Origin: Pseudoalteromonas tunicata
GTDB lineage: Bacteria; Pseudomonadota; Gammaproteobacteria; Enterobacterales; Alteromonadaceae
DNA: 64,000 nt
Direction of reading: 5' to 3'
Assembly: GCF_002310815.1 (NCBI RefSeq)
Contig: NZ_CP011033.1
Coordinates: 124,001-188,000 of the forward strand
How positions within the stretch are numbered: the stretch's first letter is position 1; the number at the start of each line of letters is the position of its first letter. This document shows, one piece after another, positions 44,359 through 53,591 of this stretch. A model generated the notes under the pieces. The model saw only the letters and a list, made by a program, of their open reading frames with translations. It was not told where the DNA came from and did not search any database. The translations under genes and the position numbers were made by a program.

Positions 44359-45294
44359 TTAAGCCATCTCTGTCAGTATGTCGTTGCGCTCTTCGCTATT
44401 AAAATAACTCCAGGCAATAAAACGACTCACTTTTTGCCCTTGTGCCATTTCAACAACTTTAACTTCAGCTACAGGGTAGCGTGCTAAATGTTTTTGCAAT
44501 GGTGCCACATGCTCTTTTTTTGATACGAGTGAGCTAAACCATACAACTTGGTCTTGGTAATCGGCACTTTCCGACATCATGGTTTTGATAAAGGCTAATT
44601 CGCCCCCTTCGCACCATAATTCGGCATTCTGGCCACCAAAATTTAAGTTGTTTTTAGCTGTATGCCCTAAGTTTTGCCATTTTCGCTGTGTACCTTGTAG
44701 GGCTTGCACGGGTGATGAATGAAACGGAGGATTACACAAGGTTAAGCAAAATAAATCTTTTTCGTTTATCACCGAGTGAAAAATATTATTAGCACTTTTT
44801 TGCGCCCGTAACTTAATGGGTAACTTATTAAATTGGCTAATTTGTTTGGCAACCTTGAGTGATACGGGGTCGATATCTGAGCCGATAAATTGCCAGCCAT
44901 ATTCACTTTGGCCGGTGAGGGGATACACTAAGTTTGCCCCAGTGCCAATATCCAGTACAGAGACCTTTTTACCTGTGGGAATAATACCGTTATTGTCGAG
45001 TGCCAATAAGTCGGCCAAATAATGCAGATAATCAACACGTCCGGGGATCGGAGGGCATAAATAGGTCTCAGGAATATCCCAAAATTCAATACCATAGTGA
45101 TGCATTAAGAGTGCTTTATTAAGCATTTTTACTGCCTGAGGATCACTAAAGTCAATGGTATCTTGTTGGTGAGGATTTTTGCTCACAAAGGCACTTAACG
45201 GCCCTAAAGTTTGCACCAATGCTGGGAAATCATAGCCATTATTATGCAGATTGCGTGGATGTAAGTTGGCTTTTAATGGTTGAGATTTAGACAT
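44359..45294 (-). CDS. rlmF: 23S rRNA (adenine-1618-N6)-methyltransferase
   Basis: 311 residues from the ATG at 45294, giving MSKSQPLKANLHPRNLHN, which matches RlmF; a TTG ten codons upstream is not needed. LDIGTGANLVYPLTG is the SAM-binding motif I and LCNPPFHSS is the catalytic NPPF motif IV of N6-adenine methyltransferases. It methylates A1618 of 23S rRNA. No clear Shine-Dalgarno is visible. yaeR follows after 3 bases. Confidence 0.92.
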   Translation of the reverse strand: MSKSQPLKANLHPRNLHNNGYDFPALVQTLGPLSAFVSKNPHQQDTIDFSDPQAVKMLNKALLMHHYGIEFWDIPETYLCPPIPGRVDYLHYLADLLALDNNGIIPTGKKVSVLDIGTGANLVYPLTGQSEYGWQFIGSDIDPVSLKVAKQISQFNKLPIKLRAQKSANNIFHSVINEKDLFCLTLCNPPFHSSPVQALQGTQRKWQNLGHTAKNNLNFGGQNAELWCEGGELAFIKTMMSESADYQDQVVWFSSLVSKKEHVAPLQKHLARYPVAEVKVVEMAQGQKVSRFIAWSYFNSEERNDILTEMA

Positions 45295-45570
45295 AATAAA
45301 CTGTATTGCAAACAAGTTGGCCAATTATACACGCAAGGTTGGGTTATTTCGATAAAAGTAGGTAAACATTACGCCATGGTGTCAGGATGTGTGAGTATTG
45401 GAAACGTGCGGCATAAATAAGCGCACCCTAATTATTTGTTCAGCTTAATCATTTTTTAAAAAACTTAGCATTGTATTCGTTGAGTGATTTATTTTAATTG
45501 GGAACAAAAAAATAGTTAGCATTTTTAATGTTGGCTGGTACGATGTGTTTAAAAAATAAAGATAATCAGC

Positions 45571-46476
45571 ATGGAAAACGTTCAACAACAATCACTTTTT
45601 ATCGAACTTGGTGAAAAGCAGCAATTGCATCTTCGCTATATTTATAATCCTAACAAGCGTGGCCCAGCCGTTTTTTTTATGCATGGTGCTGTGGAAAATG
45701 GCAAAATTTTTTATACCCACTCAAACAAAGGGTTAGCTCCTTTTTTGGCTTCTCATGGCTATCAATGTTATGTCGCAGATTTACGTGGTCGTGGAGAAAG
45801 CCTTCCGGCAATTAGTAAAGGCGCTCGTTATGGCCAAACTGAGGCTATTTTAGAAGATATACCTGCATTTTTAGCTCAGATTGAACGTCATTGTGGACAG
45901 TCTGCTGAATATTGGGTTGCACATTCGTGGGGCGGGGTATTAATGAATAGCTATTTTGCAAGGCAGCCTGCAATGATCAACAAGGTAAAAGCATGTGCGT
46001 ACTTTGGTTCAAAACGTTCGTTATATAACAAACACCCAAGCAAGTTATTGCAAGCCAACTTATTGTGGTATGGCTTAGCCCCATGGATTGCCAAGCGAAA
46101 TGGCTATTTACCTGCCAAACGTTTGGGATGGGGATCTGATAATGAAAGTATTAAATCTCATTGGCAAAGCATGCAATGGGCAAAAGTATCGCCTTGGATT
46201 GATAGTGATGATCAATTTGATTATGCCACTACGCTCAGTGAGATTGCCTTACCACCGATTTTGCATATTGGTGCAGTGAAAGATAAAGCACTGGCCCAAG
46301 CGATTGATATTGAAAAATTTATGCAAGAGTCAGGTTTAGGGATCCAGCAGCTAAATATGTACGGCAAGCGCCATGGTCATCATCATGATTATGATCACAT
46401 TAATATGCTGACTCATCCTAAAGCACAGCACGACCAGTTTGCTGATTTACTCTCTTGGTTTGAGCGCTACGCTTAA
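45571..46476 (+). CDS. Alpha/beta hydrolase
   Basis: 301 residues with no signal peptide. VFFMHGAVENGK is the oxyanion region, YVADLRGRGES a typical alpha/beta-hydrolase strand, VAHSWGGVLMNSYF the nucleophile elbow and GKRHGHHHDYDHI the His region. Probably a cytoplasmic esterase or lipase-like hydrolase; the substrate is unknown. Its stop overlaps the stop of the convergent TPR-sulfotransferase gene by 4 bases. Confidence 0.82.
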   Translation: MENVQQQSLFIELGEKQQLHLRYIYNPNKRGPAVFFMHGAVENGKIFYTHSNKGLAPFLASHGYQCYVADLRGRGESLPAISKGARYGQTEAILEDIPAFLAQIERHCGQSAEYWVAHSWGGVLMNSYFARQPAMINKVKACAYFGSKRSLYNKHPSKLLQANLLWYGLAPWIAKRNGYLPAKRLGWGSDNESIKSHWQSMQWAKVSPWIDSDDQFDYATTLSEIALPPILHIGAVKDKALAQAIDIEKFMQESGLGIQQLNMYGKRHGHHHDYDHINMLTHPKAQHDQFADLLSWFERYA

Positions 46477-47909
46477 AGAGCCGAAAATTGTGCCAATTTA
46501 GGTAAAAAGGGCGCCAGAGCCAATGCGCGATCAATTGATTTATGGTGCAATTGCGAGCGAACTTGTGTGGCGCTTAATGTATGCACCGTTAACTTTTGTT
46601 GGTAAAACGCTAAACAATTTTCTTCAAAGCTTAAGTTTAGTTGTTGCAATATTGTACTAAGTTGTACTTTTGCGTTTGTCACTAGAGCCTCGTAATGCAC
46701 TTGCACAATGCCTTGGTCATAGAGCTTGGTAAAATGTGTCATAGTGCGCTGATAAAAGCCAATATAATGCGCTAACTCATCTAAATCACAAAAATACGGT
46801 TCACTTTGGGCGAAATAGTTTTGGTAAATCGACAAAGCAACGTCACAGTTGTTTCGGCGTAAATCAATAATGAGCGCAGTTGGGAACAATAGCTTAATTG
46901 CTGCAATTGATTGAAAATTAGCGGGAAGTTTATCAATCACATAGTTTTTTTTATGACTAAAGCGCTGCATATTAGCAAGGTAATAAGCTGCTCCTTGCTC
47001 AATCAGTTTTGGTGTTAAAGAAGCTAAACATTCTGGATACGGTTTAGTGGTACGCTGACACAAGCGTGTAACGGTTTGGGCTAAAAAGGGCTGCTCACCT
47101 GCATTGGCAATCTGGCTATGACTTGCCAACATTTGAGCCAATAAGCTTGAGCCTGTGCGTGGTAATCCGACAATAAAAATTGGTTTTAGGCTATCGCGAG
47201 AGTCGTCTCTTGGAGCCATTGCTGCGGGTTTTAACTCTGATAAAGTATTAAAAAAGGGAGCTAGATCTTGGGTTTTAAATTCACAAGTTTGCAATTGCAA
47301 CTGATTTGCTTGGGCTAAATGCATTGCAAATTCTTTCATCTTGTCGAGGTTAAAATAACACTGCGCTAAGGTGTATTCCAGCACACAAGCTTGTTCTTGA
47401 TTTTGAATATCTGGCTGTAATTCAAAAGCTAAACTAAGGTAATTGTTTGATTTATGGCTTTGTATTTTAGCTAACTCAAACAGAGCATAGAGTTTAAGAC
47501 TCATATTGCCTTGCGTTAATAAGGTTTCAAAAAGAGGGATGGCTTGAGCTATATCACCAGTAACAAGATTATAGCGCGCCAATTCGTAAAGTACTTCGGG
47601 TGGTTGATTAAAGCGCTTAAGTGCATAATTGAGTACTGTTTTATGGTCAACATCAGAGCCCACAGCACTAAAAGCCTGACCGAGATCTAATAATGGCTGA
47701 AGCTCATTCGGGCATTGCTGACAGACGTGTTGCAGCAGCGAAATCGCATCATCATACTGATGCTGTGCTAGGGCGATGGTCGCTAAACCATAAAGTGCAC
47801 CAGAATGTGAGGGTTGTTGTTGTAATACTTGCTGATATAAAGTGCTGGCGGTCTGAAATTGGTGTTGCTGCATCAGTTCAAATGCGCGTTTTATAAGGCT
47901 ATCTAACAT
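46473..47909 (-). CDS. TPR protein with C-terminal sulfotransferase domain
   Basis: 478 residues. About five tetratricopeptide repeats fill residues 1-210 (ALYGLATIALAQHQYDDAIS and so on). The C-terminal sulfotransferase domain (about 235-470) has the PAPS-binding 5' loop FIVGLPRTGSSLLAQML and a conserved Arg-rich segment IIDLRRNNCDVALSIYQNYF. No signal peptide. Such TPR-sulfotransferases are common in marine bacteria, and targets such as surface glycans are suspected only. The head lies 88 bases from the TonB receptor's end, with a terminator between. Confidence 0.87.
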   Translation of the reverse strand: MLDSLIKRAFELMQQHQFQTASTLYQQVLQQQPSHSGALYGLATIALAQHQYDDAISLLQHVCQQCPNELQPLLDLGQAFSAVGSDVDHKTVLNYALKRFNQPPEVLYELARYNLVTGDIAQAIPLFETLLTQGNMSLKLYALFELAKIQSHKSNNYLSLAFELQPDIQNQEQACVLEYTLAQCYFNLDKMKEFAMHLAQANQLQLQTCEFKTQDLAPFFNTLSELKPAAMAPRDDSRDSLKPIFIVGLPRTGSSLLAQMLASHSQIANAGEQPFLAQTVTRLCQRTTKPYPECLASLTPKLIEQGAAYYLANMQRFSHKKNYVIDKLPANFQSIAAIKLLFPTALIIDLRRNNCDVALSIYQNYFAQSEPYFCDLDELAHYIGFYQRTMTHFTKLYDQGIVQVHYEALVTNAKVQLSTILQQLNLSFEENCLAFYQQKLTVHTLSATQVRSQLHHKSIDRALALAPFLPKLAQFSAL

Positions 47910-47959
47910 ACATTAAATTCATAATTGGTTATACGTAAAGAAATGATTATGCAATAAAA

Positions 47960-47979
47960 AAGAGCCTAAGTAGGCTCTT
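47960..47979. terminator. Terminator of the TonB-dependent receptor gene
   Basis: AAGAGCCTA and TAGGCTCTT form a 9-bp stem flanked by A-run and T-run, giving a bidirectional terminator about 20 bases past the receptor's stop. Confidence 0.85.
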
Positions 47980-47997
47980 TTTTAACGATAACTTGGT

Positions 47998-50649
47998 TTA
48001 GAAGTTATACGTTGCTTTTAAGTAGTAGAAACCACCGTTAAAGCCATATGGTGAGGTTTCGTAGTATTTACCACCCCAGTTGTTATTTGGAATACCACCC
48101 GATTGCTGCGTGAAGTTCAGTTTTTCAGCTTCTTGATCGAAGATATTTTGAGCACCCAGTGATAAGGTGATTGATTCAGTCACAAAGTAGCTCACTTCAG
48201 CATCGACTGTCACAGTGGTATCAGCCATGATAGCCGTTGCATCATAATCTACGTGCACACCTTGGTATTCACCGTAGTAGTTAACACGGGTAAACATGGC
48301 AAATTTTTCCCAATCTTGTGCCCAGGTCAGTGTTGCACGGTGTTTTGGTAAATCATTTTCTAAACGAGCAACTTTAAAATCACCTGTGATATCAGACCAT
48401 TTAGTTACCGTAGTTTCGTTCCAGTTGTATGCCAAGCTAAATGTTGAGCTACCACCTAATAATTCATCAGTGTAGTTCGCAACAATATCAACACCTTCAG
48501 TCGTGGTATTAAAGTCATTGGTAAAGAAACTTACTTGCGCAAGGCCATCTACGTTTGGAACACCTGCGGCTTTTAAGGTCGCTTTATCTGCATCAGATAA
48601 TTCAATTTTATCCGATTGGCTAATACGGTCATCAACTTCAATGTGGTAGTAATCTGCTGTAAAGAAGAAGTTGTCGAAGCTATAAACTGCACCAAAGGTG
48701 TAGCTGCTTGATTCTTCAGGTTGTAACTCTTTACCGCCTAATTGCACTGAAATTGGGTTGGTAGGTGGTAATAATGCAGAGTCAACGAGTACACCGCTGC
48801 TTAAGTTAGTTTGTACATTACTAACATTGGCTTGGCCTACTGTTGGCGCACGGAAACCTGTACTGACAGAACCTCGAAGTGATAAGTCTTCAGTTGCATT
48901 GTACTGCGCTGTGATTTTGTAATTAGTTGTTGAACCAAATGTATCGTAATCTTCAAAACGAAGCGCAAAGCCCATTAAGAAGTCTTCAGTAAATGGTGCT
49001 TCAATATCAACATAAGCCGCGTAGTTACGACGAGTGTACTCACCTGCTGCTGATGGTTGGAAACCTGGAAAACCATTTGAACCAATACCAAAACCTTGGT
49101 CAGTCAATGGACCAGCCTTGAATGATGCTTCGTCACCAGCGATAACTTCAAATGTTTCTTCATGCCACTCTAGACCACCTGCAACATTTACATCGCTGTA
49201 GTAACCTGCATCAAAGCCTTTAGATAAATCAACATTGAAATTTTTCTCAAGTTGAATGTATTTACCTGGGCTAAAATCACGAGGCGAATCAGGACCAAGA
49301 GAAGCATTCAGTGTGTTGTAAATGAAGAAACGCGATTCACTGCGACCCACATTACCACTTAAATCGTAGTAAACGCCTTTAAAGGTTCCATCAGTAATTT
49401 CACCTTTGGTACCAATGGTCAATGAAGTATCGGTAATGTTACCGCCAAAATTTGGCGTGAAACCACCAGGGATAGCTTGATTGAATGCAAAGCAATTAGC
49501 AGCTGTCAGAGAGTTCAATGCACTTTGATCTGGAATACCGTTTTGTATTTCAACTAATGGACAATTTAACTGTTGATCATATCCATCTAAAGAGCCAACT
49601 AAAATTGTTGGTGTTGCAGCATCCCATGCGGCTTGACCTGCAGGGTCATCATCATTAGGACGATACGTGTTAGTACCATTTACATTACGGATATTTCCAC
49701 CGTATACGCCTGGACGTGTATTAGGATTACGATAGTAGAAGCCACCACGCACATCACGCTCAGAATAGTTACCAAACATATAAAATTCAGAATCGGAAGT
49801 TAAATCTAAACCAACATTACCAAATAAACTGATATCGTCATTTATTTCTGGTGAGCCCCAAACTTGTGCAGGATCACCTACACCTGTAACACCTGCATCA
49901 ATAAATGCTTGTGCATCAGGACGTTGTGTACTTCTGCTTGTCGCATCAGCATTTTTGTATTGAAAACTTAAATTGACAAAGCCATCATCAGTGAAAGGTA
50001 AACCAATGTTACCAGCCACTTCAGTTGAAGTGCCATCGCCTTCATAGTATTCGCCATGGCGAACAATTAAAGAGCCGCCTTCAGAGGCATCTTTTAAAAC
50101 AAAGTTCATTACACCGGCAATCGCATCAGAACCGTATTGCGCTGCAGCACCATCACGAAGTACTTCAACTTGTTTCATTGCAATGCTTGGAATAACAGAA
50201 ATATCTGGACCTTGTGCACCATCATTAATACCACCGCCTAAGAATGCGATAACAGATGCACGATGACGGCGCTTACCATTTAATAAAATAAGCGTACTGT
50301 CAGAAGGTAAACCACGTAAGTTAGCCGGACGAACTAAAGAAGCGGCATCACTAATCGGGTTAGTATGTACGTTAAGAGAAGGCACTGAGCCTTTTAAAAT
50401 TTCTAGCATGTCAGTATTACCTGACTTACCTAATTCTTCGCCACCGATGATATCAATCGGTACTGGTGATTCACCAATCGAACGTGGTGCAGCACGAGAA
50501 CCAACTACGGCAATTTTTTCTACGTTTTTATCCACTACGGTTTTTTCTGCTTCTTCAGCATACACACCTTGTGAAAGTAAAAGACCAGCTGTTGCTGTTG
50601 ATGTTAGAGCTAGTTTTACTGCTCTATGTAGCGCGTTATATTTTTTCAT
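47998..50649 (-). CDS. TonB-dependent outer-membrane receptor
   Basis: 883 residues from the ATG at 50649 (GGGGA about 6 bases upstream). Signal peptide 1-32, TonB-box-like EKIAVVGSRA, plug domain (about 50-180; PVPIDIIGGEELGKSGNTDM, LRGLPSDSTLILLNGKR, VEVLRDGAAAQYGSDAIAG), then a 22-strand barrel ending YYLKATYNF. The length and the absence of a Ser/Asp siderophore-type signature place it near the nutrient receptors of marine gammaproteobacteria, for carbohydrates or peptides; the ligand is unknown. No sigma/anti-sigma pair adjoins it, and there is no SusD-type partner. Confidence 0.93.
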   Translation of the reverse strand: MKKYNALHRAVKLALTSTATAGLLLSQGVYAEEAEKTVVDKNVEKIAVVGSRAAPRSIGESPVPIDIIGGEELGKSGNTDMLEILKGSVPSLNVHTNPISDAASLVRPANLRGLPSDSTLILLNGKRRHRASVIAFLGGGINDGAQGPDISVIPSIAMKQVEVLRDGAAAQYGSDAIAGVMNFVLKDASEGGSLIVRHGEYYEGDGTSTEVAGNIGLPFTDDGFVNLSFQYKNADATSRSTQRPDAQAFIDAGVTGVGDPAQVWGSPEINDDISLFGNVGLDLTSDSEFYMFGNYSERDVRGGFYYRNPNTRPGVYGGNIRNVNGTNTYRPNDDDPAGQAAWDAATPTILVGSLDGYDQQLNCPLVEIQNGIPDQSALNSLTAANCFAFNQAIPGGFTPNFGGNITDTSLTIGTKGEITDGTFKGVYYDLSGNVGRSESRFFIYNTLNASLGPDSPRDFSPGKYIQLEKNFNVDLSKGFDAGYYSDVNVAGGLEWHEETFEVIAGDEASFKAGPLTDQGFGIGSNGFPGFQPSAAGEYTRRNYAAYVDIEAPFTEDFLMGFALRFEDYDTFGSTTNYKITAQYNATEDLSLRGSVSTGFRAPTVGQANVSNVQTNLSSGVLVDSALLPPTNPISVQLGGKELQPEESSSYTFGAVYSFDNFFFTADYYHIEVDDRISQSDKIELSDADKATLKAAGVPNVDGLAQVSFFTNDFNTTTEGVDIVANYTDELLGGSSTFSLAYNWNETTVTKWSDITGDFKVARLENDLPKHRATLTWAQDWEKFAMFTRVNYYGEYQGVHVDYDATAIMADTTVTVDAEVSYFVTESITLSLGAQNIFDQEAEKLNFTQQSGGIPNNNWGGKYYETSPYGFNGGFYYLKATYNF

Positions 50650-50952
50650 TCCAATCCCCAATCAGAATTATAATAAGATCCTTTTTGCATGATAAATCAG
50701 TAAAAAGGATTAGCCGTTATATTTGGCTTAACCTAGTTTATACATACAGTTAACATTGGTTGCAATATGTAAATAACAAATATGTTTAGCTGTTATATAA
50801 ATGTTCCGAATTAGTATAGAAGATATTTTGAACTTTTTTGGAAAACGCTAACCTTTTCATTATTAAATTTTTAATGGCGAGTTTTGCTTTTGCGCAGTCT
50901 GATTTGAGTTGATCTAATTACCATGGGGACTAAGAGTAAACAGAGGAGGTGG
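50650..50952. other. Receptor upstream region
   Basis: 303 bases, very AT-rich, presumably with the receptor promoter. I cannot place a convincing promoter or operator. Confidence 0.4.
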
Positions 50953-51108
50953 CTATTGAGGTGGTGAGTTTTCCAATTCTTTGTTTTTCCATTCTTTTAA
51001 CGCTTGACGATATTCATCCCAGACACAAGGGCAGCAACTTCCTCCGCCACAGCAATCGCCTGGTTTTGGTTTTTCGGGGGCATTTAAAATCGGAATAATT
51101 AAGTTCAT
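50953..51108 (-). CDS. Small Cys-rich protein with oxidoreductase-like domain
   Basis: 51 residues, easily overlooked. The sequence reads MNLIIPILNAPEKPKPGDCC, then GGGSCCPCVWDEYRQALKEW. The PEKPxPGDCCGxxCCPCVWD pattern is that of the small oxidoreductase-like (PF09791-type) N-terminal domain, with five Cys able to bind metal or form disulfides. The function is unknown. The GGA before the ATG is a weak ribosome site. It sits alone between the TonB receptor and the next gene, divergent from the latter. Confidence 0.72.
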   Translation of the reverse strand: MNLIIPILNAPEKPKPGDCCGGGSCCPCVWDEYRQALKEWKNKELENSPPQ

Positions 51109-51269
51109 TGTCCAAGTCTCAGCGTGCTTTAGATATACATATTGTCTTACAAAATTCGTTCAGTGCCTATTAAAAAAGTCTTGTTAGACTTTGGTCGCTG
51201 TTTACTGATATTTACAGAAAATTACTATTTAATCTTAGTGCTTTATTTGACTCTATGTGACAATGACGT

Positions 51270-51659
51270 ATGCGAATTATCCTACTGTTTCATCGCGCCC
51301 CAGTTCGGGTCACTAAAATTACAATTGTACGAAGTAAATTAAAACTGCGTCGTAGTATGCTGCAATTAAAACAGGCTTTATCGCAAGAAAAAGCAGAAAC
51401 AAAACAAATGCTGGTCATTTATAAAAAGTACACTAAACGCCAAGCAACCGTTGAAGAAATTAAATTTGCTAATAGCCAACTATTTGATTTATTAAAAGGT
51501 TTAGGTTTAAGTGTCTTTGCTGTTTTACCCTTTGCCCCGATAACCATTCCTATCTTAGTGAAGCTTGGCAAGCTTGTTGGGGTGGATGTTTTACCAAGCT
51601 CATTTAATAAACCATTGCCAAAACCTGAACAACCACCATTTAACAATGATGTGAACTAG
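51270..51659 (+). CDS. Small membrane-associated protein, LETM1-like segment
   Basis: 129 residues. A helical Lys/Gln-rich part (about 30-75) is followed by DLLKGLGLSVFAVLPFAPITIPILVKL and GKLVGVDVLPSSF, which resembles the short LETM1-like segment seen in some bacterial proteins. One hydrophobic segment. The start is unsure: no Shine-Dalgarno at 51270, and an in-frame ATG at 51357 would give 100 residues. Confidence 0.5.
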   Translation: MRIILLFHRAPVRVTKITIVRSKLKLRRSMLQLKQALSQEKAETKQMLVIYKKYTKRQATVEEIKFANSQLFDLLKGLGLSVFAVLPFAPITIPILVKLGKLVGVDVLPSSFNKPLPKPEQPPFNNDVN

Positions 51660-51798
51660 CGTCTATTGCGTTTTGCTGTAAATCATTCCTGTCTTTATTT
51701 TCAAATTCGACGCATTGCTAGATTTAACTGACAAGCTATACCTTTGTGGCAATGAAATTGGTATGCTCAAACGAGTTGAGTAACAATTTGAGTTAAAT

Positions 51799-53160
51799 AT
51801 GAAACAAGCATTAATTTTTGGCCAAAACGGCACACCTCTTGAAATTTTAGCGTCTGCTGATTACCAACAATGGCAAAGTCAGCAATCGAGTTATGTACAA
51901 AACTGGTTAAATGCAACGGGCTTTAGTGGTGAAGGTGTCGTATTGGTGCCACAAACAACGGGCCAGTTACAGCAAGTTGTTTATTTTGTTAAAGACCTTA
52001 ATTCTTATTGGTTATGTGGTGATTTAGTGAGTCAGCTTCCAGTTGGTCAATACTTGCTGACCAATACCGATGCCGCCCTTCGTAAACAAATCGCCTTTAG
52101 TTGGGCGCTGGGTCATTACAGCTTTGATAATTATAAAACAGTCGTTAAAGACAAAGCTCAATTGGTGATTAATAACCAAGATGAACTACAGCAATATCAG
52201 CATTTAGTAAAAGGTACGTCGTTAGTACGAGATTTAGTCAATACCCCAGCAGCAGATATGATGCCGCAGCATTTGGCTGAGGTGATGCAAGACTTAGCAC
52301 AGCAATTTGATGGTCAGTTTAGTGAAATTGTCGGCGATGAATTATTAGAACAAAACTATCCAACAATCCACATGGTTGGTCGTGCAAGCGAAAATAAACC
52401 ACGTCTGATTGAACTCAATTGGGGTTTAGAATCTGCACCTAAGTTAACCCTTGTTGGCAAAGGCGTGTGTTTTGATTCAGGTGGCTTAGATTTAAAACCA
52501 GGCGCAGGTATGCGCTACATGAAAAAAGACATGGGCGGCGCGGCGCATGTTATTGGTCTTGCCTATTTAGTCATGGCGTTCAAATTACCAGTGCGTTTAA
52601 GAGTGTTAGTACCTGCGGTTGAAAATGCAGTGTCTAGTAATGCATTTCGCCCAGGTGATGTGGTGCAAACTCGTAAAGGGTTAACCGTTGAAATTGATAA
52701 TACCGATGCCGAAGGGCGTTTAGTTTTATGTGATGCATTGGCCGAAGCACAAAGCCAAAATCCCGATTTAATTGTTGATTTTGCAACATTAACCGGTGCG
52801 TGTCGTATTGCGCTAGGTACTGAGTTACCGGGGTTTTTTACCGATCATTATGATATTGCAACAGGGCTAATTGCCGCGGGTCAAAAAGTAGATGATGCGG
52901 TATGGCACTTGCCTTTATACAAACCATACAAAGATTTGATCAAAAGCGATATTGCCGATTTATCTAATTGCGCGCCAAGCCCATTTGGCGGCGCTATTAC
53001 TGCCGCGCTTTATTTACAAGCCTTTGTTGAGCCAAGCACACCTTGGGTACATTTTGACATTATGGCGTGGAATAACCGTAAATTACCGGGTCGCCCAATT
53101 GGTGGCGAAGCATTTGGTGTACGGGCGGCATTTGAGTTTTTAGCTACTCGCTACCAATAA
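51799..53160 (+). CDS. M17 leucyl aminopeptidase family protein
   Basis: 453 residues. The N-terminal domain (about 1-160) is less conserved. The C-terminal catalytic domain has VGKGVCFDSGGLDLKP, MKKDMGGAA and NTDAEGRLVLCDALAEA, the family signature with the two-metal ligands Lys, Asp, Asp, Asp and Glu, and FATLTGACRIALG. It is a cytosolic aminopeptidase that removes N-terminal residues from peptides, fitting the peptide diet suggested by the secreted proteases. The bicarbonate-site Arg lies in the AEGRL loop. ybjQ follows after 34 bases and may be co-transcribed. Confidence 0.93.
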   Translation: MKQALIFGQNGTPLEILASADYQQWQSQQSSYVQNWLNATGFSGEGVVLVPQTTGQLQQVVYFVKDLNSYWLCGDLVSQLPVGQYLLTNTDAALRKQIAFSWALGHYSFDNYKTVVKDKAQLVINNQDELQQYQHLVKGTSLVRDLVNTPAADMMPQHLAEVMQDLAQQFDGQFSEIVGDELLEQNYPTIHMVGRASENKPRLIELNWGLESAPKLTLVGKGVCFDSGGLDLKPGAGMRYMKKDMGGAAHVIGLAYLVMAFKLPVRLRVLVPAVENAVSSNAFRPGDVVQTRKGLTVEIDNTDAEGRLVLCDALAEAQSQNPDLIVDFATLTGACRIALGTELPGFFTDHYDIATGLIAAGQKVDDAVWHLPLYKPYKDLIKSDIADLSNCAPSPFGGAITAALYLQAFVEPSTPWVHFDIMAWNNRKLPGRPIGGEAFGVRAAFEFLATRYQ

Positions 53161-53194
53161 AGGTATTCTAATCAGCTAACAGAAGGATTTTTAT

Positions 53195-53512
53195 ATGTTA
53201 TATGTCACAACAGACACAGTTGCAGGGAAAGAAATTGGCGCCGTGCTTGGGGTGGTAACGGGCAATGTGGTGCAATCTAAACACATAGGGCGCGATATTA
53301 TGGCTGGGCTTAAAAGTATCGTAGGCGGCGAGATCCGCGGCTATACCGAAATGCTGACAGAAGCACGTAACATTGCGACTGACCGTATGATTGAACAAGC
53401 GACTATGCTTGGCGCAGATGCCATTGTCGGTGTGCGTTATACTACCAGTGCCATTGTTGACGGTGCTTCGGAGTTATTGGTCTTTGGAACCGCAGTACGT
53501 TTTAGTCGTTAA
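53195..53512 (+). CDS. ybjQ: YbjQ/UPF0145 family protein
   Basis: 105 residues, YbjQ-like along its whole length: TVAGKEIGAVLGVVTGN, GGEIRGYTEML, EARNIATDRMIEQA, GADAIVGVRYTTSAI, GTAVRF. The family forms pentameric rings in structures but has no proven role. AGAAGGA precedes the ATG. A strong terminator follows. Confidence 0.92.
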   Translation: MLYVTTDTVAGKEIGAVLGVVTGNVVQSKHIGRDIMAGLKSIVGGEIRGYTEMLTEARNIATDRMIEQATMLGADAIVGVRYTTSAIVDGASELLVFGTAVRFSR

Positions 53513-53533
53513 TTATCGAGAATAGACGTTGTT

Positions 53534-53571
53534 AAAAAGCCCGCAGTGTTGCATTACATTGCGGGCTTTTT
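53534..53571. terminator. Bidirectional terminator
   Basis: AAAAAGCCCGCA pairs with TGCGGGCTTTTT around a 14-base loop; T- and A-runs lie on both sides. It serves ybjQ and the convergent choice-of-anchor B gene. Confidence 0.85.
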
Positions 53572-53591
53572 TTATTGCTTTGTTAAATCAA

